Below, piece by piece: positions 45,242 to 54,622 of a DNA stretch of 64,000 bases. The DNA is from Acidiferrum sp963771295. Lineage in GTDB: Bacteria; Acidobacteriota; Terriglobia; Acidiferrales; UBA7541. The stretch spans positions 1-64,000 of the forward strand of contig CAVYTB010000017.1 of the NCBI GenBank assembly GCA_963771295.1, read 5' to 3'. Below the pieces are notes generated by a model. It had not been told where the DNA came from. It was given only the letters and a program-made list of their open reading frames with translations, and searched no databases. The position numbers and the translations under genes were made by a program. Numbering within the stretch: the first letter of the stretch is position 1; each line of letters begins with the position of its first letter.

Positions 45242-47296
45242 ATGAAACCAATCATCAAACTCACGCAGCTTGGTTTGGTCTCACTGATGCTTGGAACCGC
45301 GGTATTCGCGCAGCAGCCGCCCTTCGCGGTCTCTTCCACCGTGGACGCGCCGACCATTGCCGGGCATCCCGTGCAACTGGATGCGCAGGGCAAACTGTTG
45401 CCTTGGCCTATGCCTGAAAACACGGGCTACTCGTACTCGTCATACTTCCTGACGCAGTGGACGATTCTTTGGGACCAGCACAATCGCCAGCGCCTGCACT
45501 ACTTCTACTGTTGCTTCGATTACGACCGCACTACGTTTGAACTCGCGCCCGATCCTCACTGGGTCAATTCAACCGGCTACCTTCGTGCCATGATGCAGGG
45601 TTTCGTCGAGCGACTTTATCCTTACACGGGCGATCTCCGCACGCTCGAGTTCCTGCAAAGTTTCGTGGACTACGAATTGGAAAACGGGCTCACGCCGGAA
45701 GGGTACGCCTGGTCGCAAGTGCCGTACGCTTCCGCGAATCCTGGCGCAAAGCATTACTCCGGTTGGAGCCAGCTGGGTGAAGACTACATTGAACCTCATG
45801 TTGTTGGTGAAGACGGATACGGATATCTGCGCCTTTACGAAATGACCGGCAACACCAAGTATCTGCGCGCTGCAATTCGCTGTGCCGACGCGCTCGTCAA
45901 GAATTACAGGAATGGCGATGAGACGCATTCCCCCTGGCCGGTGCGCTGCTACGCGCGCGACGGGAAATCGCAAGAGTCTGGGCCGATGAGTCCATATTCG
46001 GCCAACGTGATCGAGCCAATCATGTTGTTCGACGAACTCATGCGGCTGAAACAGGGCAATGTCGATGGCTACGCGAAGGTGCGCGCCGGTTCATGGGATT
46101 GGTTTCAGAAATATCCCCTGGCGAAGAACGTGTGGGTCGGCTACTTCGAGGACACCACCGCCACCATGGGCAATATGAATCAGGTCATTCCTCTGGAGTT
46201 CGCTCGCTACGTTCTGCTCCATCCCGACAAAGATCCACAGTGGCGCGAGCATTCGCGTCAGCTCATCGAATGGGTTAAGACAACTCCCAAATGGCCGAAG
46301 TACGTGGTGCACGGAGCGACCGTCACGACCGAGCAGGGAAATGGGACCAATTTCTGCTGCAATCTGCCAAACCAGTGTTGCGACAGTCACACCGCTCGAC
46401 TCGCTGCTGTCGAGGCCCTCTACTTCGCAAAAACCGGCGATGCTGCGTACCGTGATGCGGCCTATCGCTCCTATAACTGGGTAACCTATTTCCAAGGACT
46501 TTCCGCGGAAGCCCCAACGCCGTTCTCAACACAGTGGTGGTTTACGGATCAATATGCTGACGGTCCACGCAGAATGATGGACGCTTTTTGGGCTGTGCCT
46601 GCATGGGCGCCCTCAGACGAGTCACACTTGCTTGGTTCCAGTTCCGTCGTCACCAAAATTAGCTACGGCAAAGGTTCCGTCACCTACTCCACCTTTGATC
46701 CGCAGTCTTCCGATGTTCTGCGCCTCGATTTCGTTCCTGATTTCGTCATGGCGAACGGGATGCCCCTCAGCCGGCGCAAAGATCTCGACGCACCCGGCTA
46801 CATGTTCGATGATGGCACCCACGTGTTGCGCATCCGTCATGACGACGCGCGCGACATTGATGTTCAAGGCCAAGGCGGAAAAACTCCCCCTCTCTACGTT
46901 ACGTTCGACGATCCTCATCTTTCTGGCGGAACCTTTTTGGACGGCCAGTATCCCTCGGGAGTGATCGATTGGCACACCGGCGTGTGGCGAATCAATGTTC
47001 CCGAAGGTAAGTTCGGTACCTTCAATCTTGCTCTCGCGGACACTAGGGCAAATACGGCAGAGTTTCGCTTCTACTGGCCTCGCGTCTTTGTCGGTGTGGA
47101 TGTGTACAACGCAGGAGCGTCTGACGCGACTGTCATGGTTCGTTCCCCGGAAATGCGGGAGATTTCTTTCTCCATTAAGGCCGGCGAACTGCGCCGGCTG
47201 CGAACCGGCTGGCGCGACGCCAGTTCCTCCGTGGTATTCGATCTGAAAAATGGAGAAGGTCTGCGCTTCGACAATTTGGCGTATGCGCACGAGTAA
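45242..47296 (+). CDS. Large secreted protein, probable glycan-active enzyme of unassigned family
   Basis: A 684-residue protein with a signal peptide (LGLVSLMLGTAVFAQQ). The central region (about 60-430) is rich in aromatic residues and helical hairpins (SSYFLTQWTILWDQHNRQRL; YLRAAIRCADALVKNYRNG; DSHTARLAAVEALYFAKTGD), as in alpha/alpha-barrel glycosidases. The C-terminal part is beta-rich. A Cys cluster GTNFCCNLPNQCC is striking. No catalytic signature was identifiable, so the family stays open. The start at 45242 follows TAGGAAAT; the frame is open upstream but without a signal peptide. Confidence 0.78.
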   Translation: MKPIIKLTQLGLVSLMLGTAVFAQQPPFAVSSTVDAPTIAGHPVQLDAQGKLLPWPMPENTGYSYSSYFLTQWTILWDQHNRQRLHYFYCCFDYDRTTFELAPDPHWVNSTGYLRAMMQGFVERLYPYTGDLRTLEFLQSFVDYELENGLTPEGYAWSQVPYASANPGAKHYSGWSQLGEDYIEPHVVGEDGYGYLRLYEMTGNTKYLRAAIRCADALVKNYRNGDETHSPWPVRCYARDGKSQESGPMSPYSANVIEPIMLFDELMRLKQGNVDGYAKVRAGSWDWFQKYPLAKNVWVGYFEDTTATMGNMNQVIPLEFARYVLLHPDKDPQWREHSRQLIEWVKTTPKWPKYVVHGATVTTEQGNGTNFCCNLPNQCCDSHTARLAAVEALYFAKTGDAAYRDAAYRSYNWVTYFQGLSAEAPTPFSTQWWFTDQYADGPRRMMDAFWAVPAWAPSDESHLLGSSSVVTKISYGKGSVTYSTFDPQSSDVLRLDFVPDFVMANGMPLSRRKDLDAPGYMFDDGTHVLRIRHDDARDIDVQGQGGKTPPLYVTFDDPHLSGGTFLDGQYPSGVIDWHTGVWRINVPEGKFGTFNLALADTRANTAEFRFYWPRVFVGVDVYNAGASDATVMVRSPEMREISFSIKAGELRRLRTGWRDASSSVVFDLKNGEGLRFDNLAYAHE

Positions 47297-47508
47297 AGCT
47301 TGCTCAAAGACTTCGGTCTTTAAGAATCTGCGCCCGCGATTCGACAGGTGATGCTCCAAGTGTTCATTTTGTGATACTCTTCTCGCCACTCATCGATGGA
47401 ACTCGCTCTTCGAGCGACTTAAAACAATAATCGCCAGGTCAATTCGCGGAGGGGTGTGGACGCGAAGCTTTGTTTGTCCAACACGAATCGAAATTCCAGG
47501 GAGGATTT

Positions 47509-48543
47509 ATGGCAACGACAAAAATAGCAGTAGCGCCAATGAAGGCAGCGCAAATTTCCAAGGCGGGCGCCGATTTCGAGATCGTCGAGCGCGAAATTCC
47601 AAAGCCGGGTGCCGGGCATGTGCTTATCAAAGTGCAGGCCTGTGGTGTTTGCCACAGCGACGTGTTTACAAAAGAAGGCTTGTGGCCGGGCATTCAGTAT
47701 CCGCGGGTTCCAGGGCACGAAGTCGTGGGCATCATCGATGAACTCGACTCCGGTGTTTCCGAATGGAAGAAGGGCCAGCGAGTTGGTGTCGGCTGGCACG
47801 GTGGCCACGACAATACGTGTCGCTCGTGCCGGCGCGGAGATTTTGGCAATTGCCAGAATCTTAAAATTCCGGGCATCAGCTACGACGGCGGATACCAACA
47901 ATATATGGTGGCACCCGTGGAAGCGCTCACGACGATGCCGGAAGGTCTCAGTGACACCGAAGCAGCGCCGCTGCTCTGCGCCGGAATCACCACTTACAAC
48001 GCGCTGCGCCACAGCGGCGCGCTGCCCGGTGACGTGGTTGCCGTGTTGGGCATCGGCGGCCTGGGTCACCTCGGAATTCAGTTCGCAAACAAGTTTGGTT
48101 ATAAGGTTGTGGCGATCGGGCGCGGATCGGAAAGTGCGGCGCTCGCAAAGAAACTTGGAGCGAGCGTATACATCGATAACAAAACAACCAACGCGGCTGA
48201 AGAATTACAAAAATTGGGCGGCGCTCAGGTAATTCTAGCGACGGCTCCAAGTTCGAAAGCCATGTCCGAAGTCATCAACGGTCTGGGGCCAAACGGCAAG
48301 CTCGTGGTTGTGGGCGCCGCATTTGAACCCATTGAAGTCACGCCGGTGCAGCTCATCACGGGAAGTCGCAGCATTCAAGGCTGGGCATCCGGAACACCAA
48401 CTGACGCCGAAGACACGCTGAACTTCTCCGTACTAACCGGCGTGCGTCCCATGATTGAAACCTATCCGCTCGACAAGGCGGCCGAAGCCTATGCGCGCAT
48501 GATGAGCGGCAAAGCAGAATTCCGCGTCGTACTGACGATGTGA
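47509..48543 (+). CDS. Zinc-dependent alcohol dehydrogenase (AdhP-like)
   Basis: A 344-residue medium-chain dehydrogenase. CGVCHSDVFTKEGLWPG and PRVPGHEVVGIIDE give the catalytic zinc ligands, CRSCRRGDFGNC is the structural zinc site, and LGIGGLGHLGIQFA is the NAD(P) loop. It oxidises primary alcohols or reduces aldehydes. GGGAGG precedes ATG 47509; the upstream in-frame extension is less likely. A hairpin at 48581-48600 lies 38 bp past the stop. Confidence 0.92.
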   Translation: MATTKIAVAPMKAAQISKAGADFEIVEREIPKPGAGHVLIKVQACGVCHSDVFTKEGLWPGIQYPRVPGHEVVGIIDELDSGVSEWKKGQRVGVGWHGGHDNTCRSCRRGDFGNCQNLKIPGISYDGGYQQYMVAPVEALTTMPEGLSDTEAAPLLCAGITTYNALRHSGALPGDVVAVLGIGGLGHLGIQFANKFGYKVVAIGRGSESAALAKKLGASVYIDNKTTNAAEELQKLGGAQVILATAPSSKAMSEVINGLGPNGKLVVVGAAFEPIEVTPVQLITGSRSIQGWASGTPTDAEDTLNFSVLTGVRPMIETYPLDKAAEAYARMMSGKAEFRVVLTM

Positions 48544-48580
48544 AATCGCCTAGCTTCATTTCGACAGGCGCACTTTGTAG

Positions 48581-48600
48581 CTCGGGCCTTCAGGCCTGAG
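48581..48600. repeat. Imperfect hairpin after the ADH gene
   Basis: CTCGGGCCT-TC-AGGCCTGAG forms a 9-bp stem with one mismatch. It contains the palindrome TCAGGCCTGA and resembles REP-type intergenic repeats. It may help stop or stabilise the adh message; no T-run follows. Confidence 0.4.
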
Positions 48601-48732
48601 GCTGTCCTCCTCCGCAAGGTGCCAGGCCAGCAAGCACAGCCGTCAACATCGGCTGGCGCCGGCTCCGCGTCGCCAGCTTACTATGCATTGAACCTAACCC
48701 GCCGGCGCGCATCCAACAGTGGAGGTTTTCCT

Positions 48733-49327
48733 ATGCGAGCTGACATTGTTCCGGGGGCCATTTTCCCCAACTACGAGCTCTCCGATCACACCGGCAAGCA
48801 TCGCAAGCTCTCCGAGTTGCAGGCACAACATCCCATGATTTTGGTTCTCAGCCGCGGTGGATTCTGCCCTAAAGATCGCCGCCAATCTGAATTGCTCGTG
48901 GAACTCCATCGCGAGCTCGAGGTTGGCTATTGCCGGCTGGTCACAATCAGCACCGACAATATCACCGAGACCAATGAGTTTCGCACCGACGTCGGCGCGC
49001 ACTGGCCTTTTCTCTCTGACCCTGCGCGCATGGTCCAAAAAGATCTCGACATCGCCGAATACACGGATCCCGCCCACAATCCGATGATCCCCCACGTGAT
49101 TGTTCTTGAGCCCGGCCTTGTCATCCACAAGATCTACAATGGCTACTGTCTTCGGCCGACCCACCATGGAAGATCTCCGCCAAGACCTGCGCGCCGTGTC
49201 CAAAAAATGCCGTCCCGACTGGGACATCACCACTCCCGAACTCAAAGCGGCGTGGCAGCAGGGTCGCAAGGATCTTTTCTATCCGTACGGCAAAACCTAT
49301 GCCCAAACCATCGGCGAACAGGATTAG
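48733..49327 (+). pseudogene. Redoxin/peroxiredoxin-like protein, frame-interrupted
   Basis: The first segment has VPGAIFPNYELSDHTGKHRK, LVLSRGGFCPKDRRQSELLV and ITETNEFRTDVGAHWPFLSD, the AhpC-TSA/redoxin fold with one Cys in the GGFCPKD position. At about 49145 the frame shifts; restoring two bases in TACTGTCTTC (as in TGGTTCTTC) yields FGRPTMEDLRQDLRAVSKKC and the natural end. The corrected protein has about 198 residues. The start at 48733 follows GGAGG. It overlaps the SpoIIE phosphatase frame. Confidence 0.8.
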
Positions 49328-50102
49328 CAGCTCATCGACGCCTCGGCGTCTTGCCTGCGCGGAAACATGGGCCAGTAACCAGCGCGCCGCGAGCCTCGTC
49401 GAAATGCCAGGTCTGACCGCGTGGGTGCATTGCGTTCCGGCAGGGCAAGGTCACGCGGGTGGCGATGTTCACTTTATTTCTGTATGCCCCAGTTGCATCG
49501 TTTCGCGCATCGCGCTTGCCGATGTCAGCGGACACGGGCCGACCGTAGCGGCATTCGGCGAGAAACTGCGTGAACTCATGCATCGATACCTTCTCGACCT
49601 GGAACAAAGTTCACTGATGCGCGACCTCAACGAGGTGGTTCGAACAGATCTGGGCGGCGGGCACTATGCCACGATGGTCGCGGTTGGGTTTCACGGGCGC
49701 CGCGGTTTGGCGGTAATGACGAACGCCGGCCACCCTCTTCCGCTTTGGCATCGTGCATCGCGCGGCGAGTGGAGTTGGCTTGAAACAAGAAGCCCGAGCA
49801 CGGGAACACGACCCGAGGGCACCCCGCTTGGATTGATTGCCGACGCCACCTATGATCGCTTAGTCGTCAAGCTGCAAGCAGGCGATCTCGTGGTGCTGCA
49901 TACCGACGGCGTCTGCGAAACCAGGAATCCAGCTGGAGCTGAACTTGGTCGCGATGGCCTGAGGAATATCGTGCGGACGTTGGATTCCAGTTGCGCTGAA
50001 ACACTCGGAACTCAACTCACATCTGCGCTCTGTGCCTTCCGTGGAGACGCAGAGCCTCTCGATGACGAGACCATCATCGTGCTACGAAGAAACGACGCCT
50101 GA
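49299..50102 (+). CDS. SpoIIE-type PP2C phosphatase
   Basis: A single phosphatase domain. LADVSGHGPTVAAFGEKL and LVVLHTDGVCETRN hold metal-binding aspartates, and VMTNAGHPLPLWHR is the usual SpoIIE motif. The C-terminal DDETIIVLRR matches the usual last strand. Family-like sequence begins only at about residue 30 (RAASLVEMPGLTAWVH), so the real start is uncertain: ATG 49299 overlaps the redoxin end by 29 bp, and ATG 49404 lies further in. No sensor domain is present. It is unrelated in arrangement to the phosphatase at 16260. Confidence 0.8.
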   Translation: MPKPSANRISSSSTPRRLACAETWASNQRAASLVEMPGLTAWVHCVPAGQGHAGGDVHFISVCPSCIVSRIALADVSGHGPTVAAFGEKLRELMHRYLLDLEQSSLMRDLNEVVRTDLGGGHYATMVAVGFHGRRGLAVMTNAGHPLPLWHRASRGEWSWLETRSPSTGTRPEGTPLGLIADATYDRLVVKLQAGDLVVLHTDGVCETRNPAGAELGRDGLRNIVRTLDSSCAETLGTQLTSALCAFRGDAEPLDDETIIVLRRNDA

Positions 50103-50107
50103 CGCTC

Positions 50108-50971
50108 TCAGCTGAGGCTTCGTGAAGCTGGGGAAACCGCGGAAGATGCCTGAATATCGCGCGGTGACAAAAGTTTCAGCGTGATGAAGACCGCGGGAAC
50201 CATACACACGAACAACCCAAACACCCACATCAGAGCGCCAGCGAAAATTTGGTCCTGCAGCGGAGTTATACCGAAGAGGGAAGGAGCTTCGTTGTACGAC
50301 GGATAAAGCACACGATCGCAGAAAGCCAGAAATGCGCCCAGCGCTCCGCCCGGCAACGTTCCCAGAAAAAGATAAACAGGTATGGACCACCGGGGCCAAC
50401 GCGCTTCAGAAGGAAACGGTTGTACAACCGGCCACCAGAAAAGTACTGAGGTTGATAGGAAGCAGGCATGTTCAACTTCGTGCCACGCGTCGGAGCGAAG
50501 TGCGAGTTCAAATGCCGACGGCGCATGCCAGCCAATCAGAGCGGCAGCGGCAACGATCCAGCACACTGCAGGGTGCGTAAGAAACTTTCCCAGTGCTTGT
50601 ACCGGCGGCCAGCGCAGGAACGGTCCCAGCGTCGTGCGCACAAAAGCTTGCGGCAGTCCGTGCAGAAAGGGCAGGGAAGGCGCGCCGAGTAGCAGGAGAG
50701 GGGGAACCGCTAGCATCAGAAGGATGTGCTGAACCATGTGGACGGTGAGCGAAGCTTCGTCGAAAGCAGAAAGCGGCGAGCCAATTGCAATCCACAAAGA
50801 GAACATACCCGCAAGAAAAGCGCCGGGGCGCCACGGCGGGAAGAGGTCGGGAGAGGAGCGGCGCAGCGCCATCCATCCGCGCAAATAGCAGAGCGCGGTG
50901 AGTGCCATGACCACGTTGATGAAGATCGGTGGCGACCATTCCTTCAAGATGGATTGTGCTTCAGACGACAT
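50108..50971 (-). CDS. ctaG: caa3-type oxidase assembly factor CtaG
   Basis: A 287-residue integral membrane protein with about seven helices. SPLSAFDEASLTVHMVQHILLM contains the conserved His residues of the caa3 CtaG family, and WHEVEHACFLSTSVLFWWPVV is the second signature. It assists copper insertion and assembly of the oxidase encoded upstream. It is the last gene of a minus-strand respiratory operon, 6 bp after the cytochrome b-c gene. Confidence 0.9.
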   Translation of the reverse strand: MSSEAQSILKEWSPPIFINVVMALTALCYLRGWMALRRSSPDLFPPWRPGAFLAGMFSLWIAIGSPLSAFDEASLTVHMVQHILLMLAVPPLLLLGAPSLPFLHGLPQAFVRTTLGPFLRWPPVQALGKFLTHPAVCWIVAAAALIGWHAPSAFELALRSDAWHEVEHACFLSTSVLFWWPVVQPFPSEARWPRWSIPVYLFLGTLPGGALGAFLAFCDRVLYPSYNEAPSLFGITPLQDQIFAGALMWVFGLFVCMVPAVFITLKLLSPRDIQASSAVSPASRSLS

Positions 50972-50977
50972 GACGCG

Positions 50978-52465
50978 CTAAGGGTTTGTGGCCGGCGATG
51001 GATTTGCCGTTGGCTCTGCGGCCGCGGCGCGGGAAGCGTCGCGCGCGGGCGCCTGCCCCGCGGGATGAAGTGTTTTTAGAAACGCGACAAGCGCCGTGGT
51101 TTCTGCCGGGCTGAGATTTTTGCCGTAGGCCGGCATGTTTCCCCCGCCCTGAATCACCTGGCGAATCAGCTGATCGGGTGTAAGCAGAAGCGCGACGGCG
51201 TCGAGCGCGGGACCGCGCTTACCGCCTTCGTCACCAAGTGCGTGGCAATTGTGGCACTGCTTCAATTGAAAGATCAGCGCCCCTTGCCGCTCCAGCGCCG
51301 TGCGTTTTTGCAGGAACTGCTGCGGGATGGGATCGCCGCTCCACGCATCCATCACCGGACTCCACGGAGCGTGGCCAGCCATATCGGTGAACGTGCCCAG
51401 AACCACCGCGACCAGAAGAATCGTCAGTACCGCGATGGGACGGCGCCGCCAACTTTTCTGGCCTTCACCAAAAAGAAATGGCAGCAACAACAGAAATAGC
51501 AGCGCGATCACGGGGCCGATGAGCAACGCAGGCGTTTCCATTTGCGGTGGAAGTAAAGACAGCAGCGCGTACAGCCACAAGAAAAAATAATCAGGGCGCG
51601 GCACAGTCTGAATAATGGTGGGGTCAGGCCGGCCTGAAGGGCCAAACGGGCCGAAGTATGCCGCCACAATCGCCAGCGTTAGTAGAACGCAACCAGTGAA
51701 GAAAATGTCTTTGTACACAGCGCCGGGGAAAAACGGCACGCCGTCTTTCTTCACCAGTTCGTGATATTCCTTGATGTAGGTGGATTTCCGAACGATGCGG
51801 CCGGGCATGGGCCATTCATTGATGCCCAACTTCAGCACCATCAGAAGATGCAGGCCGATGAAGGCGATCAGCATCCCCGGAATCACGAACACGTGCAGCG
51901 CAAAGAAGCGCGAAAGTGTAGAGCCGGCAATAATCGGCCCTCCCAGCAGCAGGTTAACAATCCAAGGACCCAGCATCGGAACACGGCTTGAGATCGATGC
52001 CCCAATCCCAATCCCCCAAAAGGCATCTTGATCGAAACGAAGAACCTGCCCCGAGAACGCCATGCCCAGCGTCATCAGCAGAAGAAAAATACCGACAATC
52101 CACGTGAGTTCTCGCGGATACTTGAACGCCCCGAACAAAAAAACCTGCACCATGTGAATCAGAACGATCGCCACCATGAAGTTCGAGCCCCATCCATGCA
52201 GCGCGCGCACATACCAGCCGAACGCGATGGAATGATTCAGCGTCTGCAGGCTGTTCCACGCTTCACCCGCCGTCGGAACGTAGGTCATGGCAAGCAATAT
52301 TCCCGTGAGGATCTGCATCACAAAAACCACCAGCGCGGCGCTGCCAAAAACGTAAAACCAGCTCGCGGTTTCGCGCGGAACAGGATGCTCGGCGGTTTCG
52401 CGCAGGCTGGCGGCCAGTTGCAGCCGCTGGTCGAGCCACTCGCCGATTTGCTGAATCATGCGCAT
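50978..52465 (-). CDS. Cytochrome b with fused C-terminal cytochrome c (bc complex)
   Basis: A 495-residue fusion protein. Its N-terminal half has the b-type helices with paired histidines (TLNHSIAFGWYVRALHGWGSN; LSRFFALHVFVIPGMLIAFIGLHL). It continues through a subunit-IV-like region (YKDIFFTGCVLLTLAIVAA) to a C-terminal cytochrome c domain with QCHNCHALGDEGGKRGPALD and a distal Met in GNMPAYG. It is the quinol-oxidising core that passes electrons through its own haem c. The Rieske gene overlaps its start. Confidence 0.92.
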   Translation of the reverse strand: MRMIQQIGEWLDQRLQLAASLRETAEHPVPRETASWFYVFGSAALVVFVMQILTGILLAMTYVPTAGEAWNSLQTLNHSIAFGWYVRALHGWGSNFMVAIVLIHMVQVFLFGAFKYPRELTWIVGIFLLLMTLGMAFSGQVLRFDQDAFWGIGIGASISSRVPMLGPWIVNLLLGGPIIAGSTLSRFFALHVFVIPGMLIAFIGLHLLMVLKLGINEWPMPGRIVRKSTYIKEYHELVKKDGVPFFPGAVYKDIFFTGCVLLTLAIVAAYFGPFGPSGRPDPTIIQTVPRPDYFFLWLYALLSLLPPQMETPALLIGPVIALLFLLLLPFLFGEGQKSWRRRPIAVLTILLVAVVLGTFTDMAGHAPWSPVMDAWSGDPIPQQFLQKRTALERQGALIFQLKQCHNCHALGDEGGKRGPALDAVALLLTPDQLIRQVIQGGGNMPAYGKNLSPAETTALVAFLKTLHPAGQAPARDASRAAAAEPTANPSPATNP

Positions 52466-53013
52466 GGCAGCTTCCCACTAATATCGACAAGCGCGCTGGA
52501 CTTGCTGGGACTGCTTGGCGTGGGTAATTCTCCCGCTTTGATGTACAGCTTTCCTTCCTCAATCTTGTAGGCGTACTCGAAAAGCCCTCGCTCGGGAGGC
52601 CCGGAAGCGCGAGCGCCGTCTTCGTAATAAACGCCGCCATGGCATGGGCACATAAACAGACCGGATTGCGGGAACCAACGCACCGGACAACCAAGATGCA
52701 TGCAATTGATGGCAAACACCTGGAAGGTGCGCTCGTCAATGCGGCGCACCCAGCAGTCGCTATACGCGGTCTTGCCATCCCACGGCTGGATGTCTGGATT
52801 GCGAAATGTCCCCAAGCGGGTCTGCCCTGCAGGAAATTGCTCCAGCGAGCCGAGCGGCAGCCACGTTTCATAGCCAACCTTACGCCCGCGCGTCACCGGA
52901 GAAAGCACGTAACGAAGTATCGGGATGGCCAGCACAGCCGCGATGATGCCGTTAAATAAAATTCCCAGCTTCACAAACATGGCGCGCCGGGAAAGATTAT
53001 CGGGCAGGGTCAT
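52456..53013 (-). CDS. Rieske iron-sulfur protein of the bc complex
   Basis: A 185-residue protein with a single N-terminal membrane anchor (FVKLGILFNGIIAAVLAIPIL). The 2Fe-2S ligands lie in INCMHLGCPVRW and FMCPCHGGVY. It moves electrons from quinol to haem c. It overlaps the diheme cytochrome c gene (4 bp) upstream and the cytochrome b gene (10 bp) downstream, so the complex is translated as a unit. Confidence 0.94.
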   Translation of the reverse strand: MTLPDNLSRRAMFVKLGILFNGIIAAVLAIPILRYVLSPVTRGRKVGYETWLPLGSLEQFPAGQTRLGTFRNPDIQPWDGKTAYSDCWVRRIDERTFQVFAINCMHLGCPVRWFPQSGLFMCPCHGGVYYEDGARASGPPERGLFEYAYKIEEGKLYIKAGELPTPSSPSKSSALVDISGKLPCA

Positions 53014-53747
53014 GGAAGTTCTCCCGCAGGTTTAGCTGCGCTGGGGTAAGGACGGCCGGCAAATTGCGGCCGCTGCACGGATAGCCATGCGACCACGTCG
53101 GAAATTTCTTGAGACGACATCGGCTTGCCGGGAACATTGTTACGCCAATCAGGCGCGCCAAGGTCGGGGCGTCCCACAATCACCAGTGTGCGAAGCTCCT
53201 GATCGGTCAGAAGCGCCAGGAACGAGCCGTCGACAATCGAACTGGCCTTCGAACCCCCCTTGCCGCCCGGTCCGTGGCACGAAGCGCAAAAAGTTTCGTA
53301 TACCGTTGCGCCTCGCGTCGCGTCACCGGGTTGCGAGGATGAGTAGGGCGGCGGAATGATCCCGGCGAGCGCGTCGGATTTGCCGTAACGCTCGCGAATG
53401 CCGTGGATGATCACATCAACTTGTTTGTCGGTGAGCATTCCACCCGCGCTTTTGGCGAACGCGGCCATGGCTGTGCCCGCGATTCCATTGGTGACGATTT
53501 TGCGCAGAGTAGCATCGTCGGCAATCGCCAGATAGACCGGATCTCCCAGCGACAGCGCCGCGCCACCTTTACCTTCCGAACCGTGGCATCCGGAACAATT
53601 TTTTCCGTAGAGCAGCGCGAAATCCGTCACGTCGTCGGGGTCAACCGGAATCGAGCTTTCCGACGGGCGTCCAGGCAGATTGCTGCAGCCCGCGCACACG
53701 AACAGCGCTGCAACGCAAACAGCCAGTAGCTGCCGGCATTGAATCAT
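53010..53747 (-). CDS. Diheme cytochrome c lipoprotein
   Basis: A 245-residue periplasmic protein with a lipoprotein signal (VCVAALFVCAGCSN). It has two c-type haem sites, NCSGCHGSEGKGG and FCASCHGPGGKGG, each followed by a Met-containing domain. It probably shuttles electrons between the bc complex and the caa3 oxidase. It overlaps the Rieske gene and the next upstream gene by 4 bp. Confidence 0.9.
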   Translation of the reverse strand: MIQCRQLLAVCVAALFVCAGCSNLPGRPSESSIPVDPDDVTDFALLYGKNCSGCHGSEGKGGAALSLGDPVYLAIADDATLRKIVTNGIAGTAMAAFAKSAGGMLTDKQVDVIIHGIRERYGKSDALAGIIPPPYSSSQPGDATRGATVYETFCASCHGPGGKGGSKASSIVDGSFLALLTDQELRTLVIVGRPDLGAPDWRNNVPGKPMSSQEISDVVAWLSVQRPQFAGRPYPSAAKPAGELP

Positions 53748-54610
53748 GGCCGACGGTCCTCATCGTTTCTTGGGTGCATCATGCCGGGAGTTTCGATGCC
53801 GGCGCGAACGCTGAAGGGAATGAATTGTTTCACCGGGATGCGGTGCTGGCGAGCGACGACCAGACCCGCAACGATGCCAAACGCGAATTGCGAAGCAATG
53901 AACCACCACCAATCCACGCGCTGGCTCAGAAGCGGATTAATAAGGTCGAGCATACTGCGAAGTAGCCCGGACCACAGCACCGGCGCAACAACGCCTCCGA
54001 GAAGAATCGGGCGCCGCGGAATCATCGGCAGCATCGCGCCATAAAGCAGGCCGACGAGCACAGAGGTGACCAGGTGAATTCCGGAAGCGATAATGAAACT
54101 GTCGAGGTGAAAAGCTTTCAAGGAGCCATGGCCCAGCATCATGGACTGGGAATAAACGGTGGCGGCCAGCAGATTAATCGGATACCAGATACTTCCTTGC
54201 TTCAGGATGCCGTACAGACACGCCAGCGCCGCCATCGCAACCGCGCCGGCCAGCCCGCCCTTGATGCCAGCGGTGACGGGATACGTTTCCAGCGGAAGTA
54301 GCGCGCGCGGCAGTTCGGGCGCAATCTCCAACCGAGCGATCACCGGCCGAGTTGTGCTGACAGACACAGGCTCATCAACGACAGCAATTTCCTCGTGCTT
54401 TTCGTGCGGAAAAATGTCGAGGAACCAACCAACGCAACCCACAACCGTGAGAATTGCACCGAGAACGAATAGCGACACGCTGGTGATGAGGCCGGCGAAA
54501 AGCAGCGCCACTCCAAACGCCAGCGTGATCGGCCACGCAGTGGGAGCAGGCAACCTTACAACGTTTGCGGCCGGATGCCTGACGCCAGATTGTGAAGACG
54601 GCGATGACAT
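53744..54610 (-). CDS. Membrane protein of the respiratory cluster, unknown function
   Basis: A 288-residue protein with two N-terminal helices (ITLAFGVALLFAGLIT ... LFVLGAILTVVGCVGWFL), a hydrophilic linker and four or so more helices (GGLAGAVAMAALACLYGILK; GVVAPVLWSGLLRSML). The first pair resembles small cytochrome-oxidase subunits. I do not recognise the rest. It lies between coxC and the diheme cytochrome, overlapping the latter, so it is likely an accessory subunit. Confidence 0.75.
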   Translation of the reverse strand: MSSPSSQSGVRHPAANVVRLPAPTAWPITLAFGVALLFAGLITSVSLFVLGAILTVVGCVGWFLDIFPHEKHEEIAVVDEPVSVSTTRPVIARLEIAPELPRALLPLETYPVTAGIKGGLAGAVAMAALACLYGILKQGSIWYPINLLAATVYSQSMMLGHGSLKAFHLDSFIIASGIHLVTSVLVGLLYGAMLPMIPRRPILLGGVVAPVLWSGLLRSMLDLINPLLSQRVDWWWFIASQFAFGIVAGLVVARQHRIPVKQFIPFSVRAGIETPGMMHPRNDEDRRP

Positions 54611-54622
54611 TTGCTGCCTTCC

